Source: Pseudoalteromonas aurantia | GTDB lineage: Bacteria; Pseudomonadota; Gammaproteobacteria; Enterobacterales; Alteromonadaceae | NCBI RefSeq assembly: GCF_005886875.1 | Contig: NZ_PNBY01000062.1 | Coordinates: forward strand, 21,496-85,495 | Length of the DNA: 64,000 nucleotides | Direction: 5' to 3' | Part shown: piece after piece, positions 37,260 through 45,693 of the stretch | How the letters are laid out: every line of letters starts with the position of its first letter | Position numbering within the stretch: the stretch's first letter is position 1 | The notes under the pieces: generated by a model | What the model saw: the letters and a program-made list of their open reading frames with translations, nothing else | Told to the model about the DNA's origin: nothing | Databases searched by the model: none | Program-made: the position numbers and the translations under genes

Positions 37260-37281
37260 AGGGGTCAGAGTCATTGATCTT
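37260..37281. repeat. REP-like sequence, copy G
   Basis: GGGGTCAGAGTCATTGATCTT, one mismatch to consensus. Confidence 0.75.
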
Positions 37282-37360
37282 CATTGAAAGTATTTAGCAC
37301 TAACTAATTTTTAAAAGTTAAAAAGTGAGCAAGGCCATAAGCTGAATGAACTGAGTTAGT

Positions 37361-37531
37361 CTAAACCACAAAGGTCATCAACAACTCTGACCCCATTGAA
37401 TGCATTGAATGAAGTTTCTTTAGTGTTGTTTCATCAGCAGGTTGTACAGTATTTTGCTTTTTAGGTAAGTCTGGAGACGAAATCCCTCGACCGACCACTT
37501 TTGAAAGCTCATTTTTACTCAGTTTCCTCAT
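37361..37531 (-). CDS. 56-residue double-glycine-type peptide (SPDLP peptide 3)
   Basis: Starts three bases after peptide 2, with AAGGA upstream. The leader MRKLSKNELSKVVGRG matches the double-glycine consensus (LSxxELxxVxGG) except GR for GG, and ISSPDLPKKQ follows as in peptides 1 and 2. The last dozen residues (MGSELLMT and on) are read through a REP-like sequence (copy H), so the native C-terminus is probably lost. Function unknown. Confidence 0.6.
   Translation of the reverse strand: MRKLSKNELSKVVGRGISSPDLPKKQNTVQPADETTLKKLHSMHSMGSELLMTFVV
37375..37397. repeat. REP-like sequence, copy H (divergent)
   Basis: ATCAACAACTCTGACCCC, overlapping the 3' end of micropeptide 3. Confidence 0.7.
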
Positions 37532-37534
37532 GCT

Positions 37535-37639
37535 TTAAAATTCCTTTTTGCACTCTTGTGATTGTTCGCGTGGCAGATCTGGAGAACGAGAGTCGCCCCC
37601 ATGAACTAGTTTTAACTGGTGTTTATCTAATATTTTCAT
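37535..37639 (-). CDS. 34-residue double-glycine-leader peptide (SPDLP peptide 2)
   Basis: GAGGGA lies eight bases ahead of the ATG, in the same upstream sequence as peptide 1. Leader MKILDKHQLKLVHGG, then DSRSPDLPREQ, then a charged end with one cysteine. DNA identity with the peptide 1 region is high through the leader and SPDLP and drops after it, so the leader and SPDLP are conserved while the tail varies. Function unknown. Confidence 0.65.
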   Translation of the reverse strand: MKILDKHQLKLVHGGDSRSPDLPREQSQECKKEF

Positions 37640-37720
37640 AATTCAATTCCCTCGATTTGGTTTTTATCGTGTAAGTTAATAAGCGATCACACAAAGCCAG
37701 CAAAATATAGAGTACAGCTT
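37640..37720 (-). pseudogene. Tail remnant of a second membrane-protein gene
   Basis: Minus strand reads LTYTIKTKSRELNYENIR then stop, nearly identical to the C-terminus of the 36207-36737 protein (LTYTIKAKSRELNYENTK). Upstream similarity fades, with only scattered matches to about 37720. No full gene remains. Confidence 0.75.
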
Positions 37721-37889
37721 AAATGACGTATTGCTGCCTAGAACGCATTAAACCCATGTAATGAACTTAGCAATATCATCATATCAGTCACACCCATAGA
37801 TCTTAAGCCAAGTAACCTACTAATGAGCACTTAAAAAATTCAGTCTCAATAGTAGGTTAGATATTGCTTTTGGTTAAAAAACCATATAA

Positions 37890-39578
37890 CTATTGTGAGA
37901 ATAAACTATCAGATAGTTTTTTGAATTCATAGCCCATGGCATTGAGTTTACCATTTGGCATGAACTCAAATATAGCGCCAAACCCACGGCCATACCCTTG
38001 TACTTGAAAGTGTGAGTTAGATAAGACTTTTAGAGGCCTACGAAAAGCTCGGTTTGAGGGTGAAACGTACAATAGTTGTTCATCATTTTGATACTCGATA
38101 AATATATCATTGAAATCCAATTGATCACCCTGCAGTTGATAAAAGCCAAGCCGTTGTTCAATCTCTGGAGTCAATATGGTTTTGTGTATTTTAGTATAGA
38201 CAGGCGGTGTGATCTGCCCAAATACATAGACTCTAAAACCTGATTCATCATCAAAAATTTCTATCTCAAGAGGTAGAGGCCCGACAGATTTAAATCGACG
38301 AGCATTAATACGACTCAGTAACAAAGTCATGTTTGGGTTAAGCGTTAATTCTAGTTCATCGTTATCAATAATATCCAACTGCAATACATCATTACTTATG
38401 TATTGACCACTGCTGAGAGTTAAATTCATGCTGTGATCTATATTTTTATTATCTGATATTTGAGAACCATTTTCTAACTTTGGTACTGTCAATTCATGCG
38501 CCAAATCTTGTACAATATTATGCACCACTTCAGCACCTTCTCTTGAATTGGTTGACACAAAGATCCCTAAATTTTGTGAAGGAATAAGGAGCATCTCACT
38601 TTCGAATCCCTGAAAGCTACCATTATGAGAGACACCTTCATGGCCATTTATGTTGTTTTTATAAAATCCGAGCCCAGTTGAAAAAGTCTGATCATATTTG
38701 CTCATTTCATACTGTTTTTTACCGATCCCTTGAATAAGCTCTTTACTCACAATGGCATGTGAGTTGTATATCCAGCTATCTAAGATGGCCTGCATATAAT
38801 TTGACATGTCCGCAGTCGAAGAAATAATACCACCAGCTGGTATCAATGCAGTATTATATAATTGCTCTAACTGCCCCATTGAGTAGCTTTGAGATAGTTG
38901 AGGTAAGTTTACATTATTGGGCAAGTGGCTTAGCGAATTAAGCATGTTGAGTGGCACGAAGAATTCACTTGTTAAAAATTCATCCCAAGGCTTACCTGTC
39001 ACTCTTGATACAATAAGCCCAGCAAGAGAATAAGCTGCATTGTTATAAGCATGAACGGTGTTACGGTCCCATACCAAGAAGTCTTTGCTCATATGGGTGG
39101 GTAACTGCTCTAATGCTTGTATGGCGTTGCGCACAGGTTCATCTCCTGCATACCATGCTGAAGAAATCCCACTTTGATGAACCAATAAATCTATTATTTG
39201 AATTTCATCGCTGATGTGGGTAAGTGTCTTTGGGGCGTAATCTGGTAGATACTTATAAATACTGTCTGTAAGTTTCAATTGGTCTCGTTCAACCAACTTT
39301 AATAAAGATAATGTCACAAACGTTTTAGAAATTGATGCGATCCTAAATTGTGTATGTTCATTAAATGAACTGTTTGTATGTATATTAGATACACCAAAAC
39401 CTTTTGTGATTAAAGGGGTATTATCTTTCACAACAGCCACTGATAACCCTGGAAGGTTGTGGTTAATTCTAATCTCTTCTATTTCATCAATAATGTTGTT
39501 AATTTTACTTGCAGAAAAAGCATGGGTATAGCCCGATACTGAAAGTATTAAAGCCATGGTAAAGTAAATTAAGTGCAT
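37890..39578 (-). CDS. Serine hydrolase, beta-lactamase/penicillin-binding-protein class C family
   Basis: A 562-residue exported hydrolase. Signal peptide residues 1-20 (ending THA). Nucleophile motif SxxK is Ser82-I-S-Lys85 in RIASISKTFV. The YxN motif is in HAYNNAAYSLAG and the third motif is HNG in EGVSHNGSFQGF. A C-terminal domain of about 180 residues, beta-rich, follows the catalytic domain. The family includes D-aminopeptidases, esterases and class C lactamases; substrate cannot be told. It is alone, with no ampR-type neighbour. Confidence 0.9.
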   Translation of the reverse strand: MHLIYFTMALILSVSGYTHAFSASKINNIIDEIEEIRINHNLPGLSVAVVKDNTPLITKGFGVSNIHTNSSFNEHTQFRIASISKTFVTLSLLKLVERDQLKLTDSIYKYLPDYAPKTLTHISDEIQIIDLLVHQSGISSAWYAGDEPVRNAIQALEQLPTHMSKDFLVWDRNTVHAYNNAAYSLAGLIVSRVTGKPWDEFLTSEFFVPLNMLNSLSHLPNNVNLPQLSQSYSMGQLEQLYNTALIPAGGIISSTADMSNYMQAILDSWIYNSHAIVSKELIQGIGKKQYEMSKYDQTFSTGLGFYKNNINGHEGVSHNGSFQGFESEMLLIPSQNLGIFVSTNSREGAEVVHNIVQDLAHELTVPKLENGSQISDNKNIDHSMNLTLSSGQYISNDVLQLDIIDNDELELTLNPNMTLLLSRINARRFKSVGPLPLEIEIFDDESGFRVYVFGQITPPVYTKIHKTILTPEIEQRLGFYQLQGDQLDFNDIFIEYQNDEQLLYVSPSNRAFRRPLKVLSNSHFQVQGYGRGFGAIFEFMPNGKLNAMGYEFKKLSDSLFSQ

Positions 39579-40057
39579 ATGTTTAAACTCCTATTACCAA
39601 ATATGCATATCAAGTTAAAATAAGTGTACTTTTAAAATGGCAAACTGTATTCGATTGTATTAATTAATATTTTATCTTTCAGATACATTGCCACTTTATA
39701 ATTAAAGTCGGTATGTGATAGACCAAGTAATACATGGATTGGCCATCAGTTATTCGACGTTGTACGCTGTACACAATTTAGGCTCAAATTCAAATGATAA
39801 GTGCGACACACAGAAATAGTGGGGAAGAGAAAGTCGATTGCTGGAAGTGGCATGCTCTGTTCGCCAAAAGCATAAACAGTATGAAAAAGATGAAGTAAAC
39901 CATAATATATCTATTATGAACCTAGTTTTAAATCGACATTAAACTCAATAAAGAGTCCTAACTAGCTGAATTGCAAAAGTAACCCCCATTCAAACATGAA
40001 TAAACCAAACCTCTGATCTATCTCGAAATAACCTGCTTAAAAGATAGGTGTACTCTT
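39579..40057. other. AT-rich spacer
   Basis: No coding frame, tRNA or repeat recognised in about 480 bases. Its last part is the normal 5' flank of the transposase fragment that follows. Confidence 0.5.
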
Positions 40058-40246
40058 ATGGCGATTACATGTAAAAGACAAGTTAGTTTAATTGATACCA
40101 AATACTACGATTTTATAGCTCGCTGTGTTCGCCGTGCCTTTTTATGTGGTAAAGGCACCTTTATAAGTCAAGGCTATGAATACCACAGAGAATGGGATGA
40201 AGATAAATTATTCGCCCTTGCTAAAGTATTTTGCATTGATGCAAAA
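40058..40246 (+). pseudogene. N-terminal fragment of a REP/Y1-type transposase
   Basis: MAITCKRQVSLIDTKYYDF, then ARCVRRAFLCGKG and EDKLFALAKVFCID match the N-terminus of the larger Y1 (IS200-like) transposases common in this group. Homology ends at FCID, after which a short unrelated tail runs into the convergent LysR gene. The HUH motif and catalytic tyrosine are missing. A C-terminal fragment of a like gene lies at 63345. Confidence 0.75.
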
Positions 40247-40256
40247 AGTAACGTGT

Positions 40257-41141
40257 TTACTGCCAGTTACTAAAGTGTGCGAGTAAAAACTCAATGGCGA
40301 GCTTTGCTCTGAGTGGTTGGAATTGCTTGTTTTGATAAACAATCCAGCTTGTTGCACCTGTCACCCAATAATCTTGTAATATGGGGACTAGTTTGTTTTT
40401 GTTTATAGAGTCGATAAAGGTACTTGCGGGTAAGTAAGCGATACCTAACCCTTTTTCACAGGCTGATAAAGCCACGTTGGCGTTGTTACTGCGCCAATGA
40501 CTTTTTACTTTGACCCCCTGTGTTGCACCGTCGATGTTAAAATTCCAATGATCTGTATTGGTTAACACACAACGATGTGATTTTAGTTGGTTTGGGTGAT
40601 TAGGGGTGCCATGTTTTTCTAGGTAATCGGGGCTTGCAACGGCCATCATTGAACGACTAACAAGCTTTCTTGCGATTAAATTTGAGTCGGTTAGTTCGCC
40701 GTACCGAATGGCAAAATCAACACCGTCTTCCACAAAATTGACCATGCGGCTGTTGAAATCAATGTCAATATTGAGTGTCGGGTGTTGTTTGGCGAACGTC
40801 ATCAACGCAGGTGCAATGTACTGTTCGGCAAATGCGCCCGCTGCGCTTACGCGTAACGTACCACTTAAATTAAACTGCTGTTGATTAAGGCGTTCGTTAG
40901 CTTGGTGCAACCCCGTGATCAGTTGCTTACATTGTTGATAATAAAACGCGCCATTTTCGGTTAAATTGATTTGCCGTGTGGTTCTTGCAAGCAAAATACA
41001 GCCGGTTCGTTCTTCTAAGCGCGCGACTTGGCGACTTATATGGCTTGTACTGCAATTGAGTACGCGCGCAGCCGATGAAAAGCCACCGCTTTCTGCGACG
41101 GCAACAAACTCAAATATCCCTTCAAAACTGTCCATTAGCAC
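40257..41141 (-). CDS. LysR-family transcriptional regulator
   Basis: A 294-residue LTTR with a clear HTH (GGFSSAARVLNCSTSHISRQ), linker, and effector domain containing DFAIRYGELTDSNLIARKL, typical of the group that includes DsdC/AaeR-like and quinone- or aldehyde-responsive regulators. It is divergent from the DJ-1/PfpI-GST pair at 41266, which it probably controls. The 124-base intergenic contains TTGTATTATTGCTATATAGC. Confidence 0.9.
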   Translation of the reverse strand: MLMDSFEGIFEFVAVAESGGFSSAARVLNCSTSHISRQVARLEERTGCILLARTTRQINLTENGAFYYQQCKQLITGLHQANERLNQQQFNLSGTLRVSAAGAFAEQYIAPALMTFAKQHPTLNIDIDFNSRMVNFVEDGVDFAIRYGELTDSNLIARKLVSRSMMAVASPDYLEKHGTPNHPNQLKSHRCVLTNTDHWNFNIDGATQGVKVKSHWRSNNANVALSACEKGLGIAYLPASTFIDSINKNKLVPILQDYWVTGATSWIVYQNKQFQPLRAKLAIEFLLAHFSNWQ

Positions 41142-41265
41142 CTTCGCTTTATTGTATTATTGCTATATAGCAAAAGTATTTCACTGTTTGTGTGGGTTAT
41201 CAAATATTCTGGGAAGATATAATCTAGTTATTGTCTTAGTTTCTTATTCAAAGAGGACAGGTTTC

Positions 41266-41940
41266 ATGAAAAAAGTATTAATACCGGTAACAAACCACAC
41301 CACATTAGGTAACACTGACCAAGTAAATGGCACCTATTCACCTGAACTAACACATGTAGTTAATGTGTTTAAAGAGCAGGGAGTTGATTTTGATATTGCG
41401 TCGATCAAAGGGGGGAAAGCACCCATTTACGGCACAGATATCGAAGGGGACGAAGTGAATAATCAGGTGCTTGCAGACGAAGACTTTCAGACGATGATTA
41501 ATAACACACTGCCTATCTCACAAGTTGATATCAGCGAATATGATGCAATATTTTACCCTGGCGGCTTTGGCTTATTGTCAGACTTGGCAACCAATGAAAC
41601 GGTTGCGGCACTTGCAGCTAAACATTATGAGCAAGGTGGATTATTAGCTGCTGTATGTCATGGGCCTGCTGCACTACTGCCAATTAACTTGAGTACAGGA
41701 GAGCCTTTGCTCAGCGCTAAATCGGTTACTGCATTTACCCGTGAGGAAGAAATCGACTTTGGCACAATCAATGATATTCCATTTTTACTAGAAGAAGCGC
41801 TTTCAAGAAAAGCGGCGCGCTTTAGCAAAGTACAGCCATGGAACGAGCTTGTCATTGAAGACGACCGCGTGATTACCGGCCAAAACCCAGCGAGTGCGCA
41901 TGCTGTGGGTGTGGCATTAGTTAAGCAACTGCAAGGCTAA
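41266..41940 (+). CDS. DJ-1/PfpI family protein
   Basis: A 224-residue class I glutamine-amidotransferase-like protein of the Hsp31/DJ-1 group (glyoxalase III, chaperone or amidase roles known). The nucleophile elbow is AAVCHGPAALL and the upstream FYPGGFG loop is typical. AGAGGA lies before MKKVLIPVTNH, so I take this start; the frame is open for 100 codons upstream without family sequence. It is four bases ahead of a GST gene, which together suggests a detoxification unit for electrophiles or aldehydes. Confidence 0.88.
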   Translation: MKKVLIPVTNHTTLGNTDQVNGTYSPELTHVVNVFKEQGVDFDIASIKGGKAPIYGTDIEGDEVNNQVLADEDFQTMINNTLPISQVDISEYDAIFYPGGFGLLSDLATNETVAALAAKHYEQGGLLAAVCHGPAALLPINLSTGEPLLSAKSVTAFTREEEIDFGTINDIPFLLEEALSRKAARFSKVQPWNELVIEDDRVITGQNPASAHAVGVALVKQLQG

Positions 41941-41944
41941 GCAT

Positions 41945-42565
41945 ATGTCGAATTTACCAATTAAAGTTCATCACTTAAATCAATCACGCTCGACGAGGGT
42001 GATTTGGTTACTTGAAGAACTTAATATGCCTTATGAAATTGTGCATCATGAACGTGATGCACAAACGCGTTTGGCGCCAAAAAGCCTAAACAAAGTACAC
42101 CCACTCAGCAAAGCCCCCGTTATTGAGCATAACGGTATGTTGATCTCAGAATCTGGGGCAATCGTTGAGTATATTCTTGATCAAAGTATCGATAATTCAT
42201 TGCGACCAGAGGCCGGGACAGCAGAGTATTACCGTTACTTGGAGTGGTTGCACTTCGCTGAGGGCTCGTTAGCGTTACCTGTTATTACGCGTATGTTGAT
42301 GGGAATGGAAGAGCGAGATGGACAAAAACCACTAGATGGTTACATCGCAAAAGAGCTGAATCTTGACTTGTCATACATAGATGTAACGTTAAACTCACAG
42401 CGCTATTTTGCTGGCGAGCAGTTTAGTGCAGCGGACATTATGATGGCAATTTCCTTAGAAATTGCGACTCAGATCGGCCTTGTAAATGACCGGCCAAATA
42501 TCAGTCGGTTTTTGGCTAATATGCAAGGCAGAGCCGCGTATCAAAAGGCGAGAGAGTTTGGTTAA
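41945..42565 (+). CDS. Glutathione S-transferase family protein
   Basis: 206 residues. Thioredoxin-like N-terminal domain (HHLNQSRSTRVIWLLEELNM, with PLSKAPVIE and the ESGAIVEYIL glutathione-binding segment), then an all-helical domain containing FSAADIMMA. It conjugates glutathione to electrophiles or binds ligands; substrate unknown. Cotranscribed with the DJ-1/PfpI gene. Confidence 0.92.
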   Translation: MSNLPIKVHHLNQSRSTRVIWLLEELNMPYEIVHHERDAQTRLAPKSLNKVHPLSKAPVIEHNGMLISESGAIVEYILDQSIDNSLRPEAGTAEYYRYLEWLHFAEGSLALPVITRMLMGMEERDGQKPLDGYIAKELNLDLSYIDVTLNSQRYFAGEQFSAADIMMAISLEIATQIGLVNDRPNISRFLANMQGRAAYQKAREFG

Positions 42566-42589
42566 CGCCAACCACTAGCAAACAATAAC

Positions 42590-42615
42590 AAGGCAGGCGT
42601 TTCCTGCCTTTTGTT
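42590..42615 (+). terminator. Terminator after the GST gene
   Basis: AAGGCAGG and CCTGCCTT around CGTTT, then TTGTT. Confidence 0.7.
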
Positions 42616-42632
42616 ATTATTGGCAAATAAAG

Positions 42633-42965
42633 AGTGTCTGAGTTGTTGATTTTTATGCATTTATGTTTGATTGCTATACTGATATAAATATAAACGAGTG
42701 GACTCGTTTTAGTGATGGCACGTTCACCTCGATTGAACTTTCCCAATATCTCTCAGCATATTGTGCAACGTGGCAACACTAGGCTAATTACGTTTGTTGA
42801 ACCTGATGATTATAAGAGTATGTGGTTAAAACGCATGCGTCTGTACTAGTGACTCTTCATGTTTATTTATTGGTTACACCCACGACATCAAAAAGACACA
42901 AACACATGCTCATCCATACATTGAAAATGAAAAGAATATCTATCGCAAATTAACGATTTTAATTG
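42633..42965 (+). pseudogene. Decayed RAYT transposase with degenerate REP-like flank
   Basis: A degenerate REP-like sequence, GTCTGAGTTGTTGATTT, lies at about 42635. From 42715 the frame reads MARSPRLNFPNISQHIVQRG, nearly the start of the intact RAYT at 35319, then diverges with stops (near 42845). Fragments such as HVYLLVTPTTS follow. The catalytic region is lost. Confidence 0.8.
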
Positions 42966-43236
42966 AATTATTGAGGTGACTGATGAGATGGACGTTCCCA
43001 AATTTGCGTCAAGATGATAGTTACAAACTCTGAAAATCAAGAAAAATTGATCCTCATTAAATTTGAATAAACCAAAATTAATGAGGCCTAGTCTAGTACG
43101 TACACGGTTCGCTTTGATTAATTGCTTCGTTTGAACATTTTGTTGCCATCATTTTTATAAAAAATTTGCGATCACAACAAGTTAATGTAATAAAAGGTTG
43201 TCTTAAAGAGGTTATAGATAATAACAAGGAGCAGTA
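42966..43236. other. Spacer before the PD40 gene
   Basis: No gene recognised. The final 20 bases carry AAGGAG, the ribosome site of the next gene. Confidence 0.5.
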
Positions 43237-44211
43237 ATGATAAATAAAAAAGCAGTTGTCAAAGCAGGATTACTACTTACCGCTATTGCCACTCAAGGGT
43301 CTGTGCAAGCGGACGACAAGCTACAAACAATCTTAACAAACTTACAGCCGAGTTTATTTGCATCGAATACAGTATCAACTAATCAGTTTGAATATGGTTC
43401 TAGCTTATCGCCAGATGGCAAAAAGTTTGCTTTTGTTAGGGCGTTGGCTCGATTTGAACACAGTGCCATCGTGATTTCACATAAATTGGGAGACACTTGG
43501 CAGACGCCAAAATTACTGCCATTTAGTGGCGAATTTCACGATACTAACCCTTATTTTTCTAAAGACAGTAATATATTTTATTTTACCTCTCGAAGGCCTG
43601 TTGAAGGGGCGGGTACAGGCGGCTTCAAAATGTGGCAAGTAAGCTTTAATGGTGATCAATTTGGTAAACCCAAACTTGTGCCCGGAAAAATAAATGGTGG
43701 TCACAATGTTATTTATCCAACCGTTCATACCAATAAAGATATTTATTTTTCTTCTGTTATCGAAGGCGCAAAGGGGGGGATGGACCTATTTGTATCTAAG
43801 TATCACCCTGATGGATATGGCGCGCCAATAGAAATTACCGAGCTTAATACCACCAAAAGTGATGCGGATCCCGAACTGTCAACAGATGGTAAGCTCATGT
43901 TTTACACCTCGACTAGAGCGGGGGGGTTAGGGCATTACGATCTACATGTTTCGGTTAAACAAAAAGATGGTAAATGGGGAGAGCCGATAAATTTAGGTGA
44001 AAAGATTAATTCGCGCGCGATGGACTCAGATCCAATTCTATCTGCTGACGGTAATACCTTGTTTTTCTCCAGTGATAAAAACCCTGAAGTGAAGGCCGTT
44101 AAAGACTATCAAGCGTTGCTACAGCGACAAAAAAGTATTCATAATGGCTTAATGAATATCTATCGTGTTGATATCACAGAGCTAAATAAGTACCTTCGCA
44201 GCAAAATTTAA
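43237..44211 (+). CDS. Periplasmic PD40/TolB-like beta-propeller protein
   Basis: A 324-residue secreted protein. Signal peptide about residues 1-25 (SVQA end). Repeats of the PD40 type are visible: SSLSPDGKKFAFVR, NPYFSKDSNIFYFTSRR, PELSTDGKLMFYTSTR and PILSADGNTLFFSSD, each a propeller blade. Such proteins bind peptides or sugars, or act as adaptors. Strong ribosome site. No obvious partner; the function is unknown. Confidence 0.82.
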   Translation: MINKKAVVKAGLLLTAIATQGSVQADDKLQTILTNLQPSLFASNTVSTNQFEYGSSLSPDGKKFAFVRALARFEHSAIVISHKLGDTWQTPKLLPFSGEFHDTNPYFSKDSNIFYFTSRRPVEGAGTGGFKMWQVSFNGDQFGKPKLVPGKINGGHNVIYPTVHTNKDIYFSSVIEGAKGGMDLFVSKYHPDGYGAPIEITELNTTKSDADPELSTDGKLMFYTSTRAGGLGHYDLHVSVKQKDGKWGEPINLGEKINSRAMDSDPILSADGNTLFFSSDKNPEVKAVKDYQALLQRQKSIHNGLMNIYRVDITELNKYLRSKI

Positions 44212-44641
44212 ATAAGAAGCCGACTGAGCAACCGCATTAGCCGGCTAAACGATTTATGTCGTCAAGTAGAGAATTAATGAAGTTAAGTCCTGCATTGTGC
44301 TTAAATTAAGCAGGCTAATTTAACTGTTTTTTTGATTTTTTTGTTGCTAACAAATATGTCAGAGCACTTAACTTGTTTTATCTCAAAGTATCTAGCTCTG
44401 GCCTTAGCGGTCATTTCCTTCAATGGAATGAGGTACTTTTTTTAGTGTCATTAACGTGGTTTCCTTAAGTCATTGTGCAAATACCAAATACCAAATACCA
44501 AATACCAAATACCAAATAACTGTGCTAGGTAACTTCTCGCTTCATGTTACTATCTTCAGTATGCTATGAATAAAGCTCAAGGCAATATTAAGCCTAGTTC
44601 GATTCAGCTTTATAATGACTCCTCTTTAAGCTACTTGTTTT
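44212..44641. other. Spacer with a 7-bp tandem repeat
   Basis: AAATACC is repeated about five to six times at 44479-44520, a slippage-prone tract 120 bases before an AraC-type gene. No gene seen. Confidence 0.7.
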
Positions 44642-45532
44642 ATGGACCCAATAAAAAATATTAACGACTTGAGTGAAAAGGCATTAGATCATCGTGCTCC
44701 AGACTACTACCATAGCCACAACACACGCTTTGGTAATTTTTGGTGTAGTGGAAAAACAATCGCTCAACAGACTCATTTTGAAACGCAGCTCCCTGCTGGG
44801 ATACACATTGGGGCTGGTATTGCGTCGATGACCACAATGAGCCCCTCTTCTGGGCATCAAAACTTTGATGGTGCACTCGCCAGTTATTTTATCCAGCCTG
44901 AAGGCTTTGAAGAACAGAGCACAACGACATTAAAAATAGGGCGAACCATTTCATCTGGGCTATTTTTACCTTGGCACCAATGTGACAATGTACCCGAGGA
45001 GGTTTCTTTATTATCAGAAAAATTTGATGATATGCCAGGCTTTAGAGGATCAAATAATATTGCCATTTCAGTTGTTGAAAAACTTTGTGCACCTATCGGA
45101 TCGCATTATCAAGGAGATGCGCTTAAACTCATCGCTGAGGCACGTGTTTTTGAGTTATTAGCATCAGTGATGATCGCTTTTACTGTCCCCTTAGCTGTGT
45201 TCACCCCAAAAACTAAACTGGCTTACATGGCAAGAGACTACATTGAGGCTAACTTAATGGAACCGATGACCTTAAAGACCATCGCCAAGGAAGTTGGCAG
45301 TAACGTGCGTTCGCTCACTCAAGCATTCCGTCAGCACTTCAACATGTCGATTAATCAATACATGACGCACCGACGATTAGAAAAAGCCCTAAACTTACTA
45401 GAGCAAGGCCTGAGTGTTTCTCAAACTGCCTACCTTGTAGGATACAGCTTGCCGTATTTTAGTGAAAAGTTTCAACAACGTTTTGGGGTGACCGCAAGCA
45501 GCGTAAGTAAAAAACTGAGCCTTCCAAGCTAA
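44642..45532 (+). CDS. AraC-family regulator (PchR-like)
   Basis: A 296-residue regulator. The C-terminal double HTH is clear (ANLMEPMTLKTIAKEVGSN to YSLPYFSEKFQQRFGVTAS), and the N-terminal region matches the ligand-binding part of PchR-type regulators. These sense siderophores taken up by a neighbouring receptor. The TonB receptor gene 45694-47889 lies directly downstream on the same strand, consistent with that role. The ATG lacks a strong ribosome site. Confidence 0.85.
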   Translation: MDPIKNINDLSEKALDHRAPDYYHSHNTRFGNFWCSGKTIAQQTHFETQLPAGIHIGAGIASMTTMSPSSGHQNFDGALASYFIQPEGFEEQSTTTLKIGRTISSGLFLPWHQCDNVPEEVSLLSEKFDDMPGFRGSNNIAISVVEKLCAPIGSHYQGDALKLIAEARVFELLASVMIAFTVPLAVFTPKTKLAYMARDYIEANLMEPMTLKTIAKEVGSNVRSLTQAFRQHFNMSINQYMTHRRLEKALNLLEQGLSVSQTAYLVGYSLPYFSEKFQQRFGVTASSVSKKLSLPS

Positions 45533-45693
45533 CAAAAATAACTCAGTCTGGTTGTTATAAAAGGTCTGTAAAGTCATAGACGCTGACTTCTTGCCCACTT
45601 ACTGAAATAAAACGCCCGATTTCTGAAACGGGTACTCTTGTAACACTTATCCCCTTCACGAATAATTCTTATTTTTATTTGAGAGGTAGAGTT

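Noticed and set aside
40966..41265. Upstream extension of the DJ-1/PfpI frame
   Set aside because: It overlaps the divergent LysR gene, and the ribosome site and homology begin at 41266.
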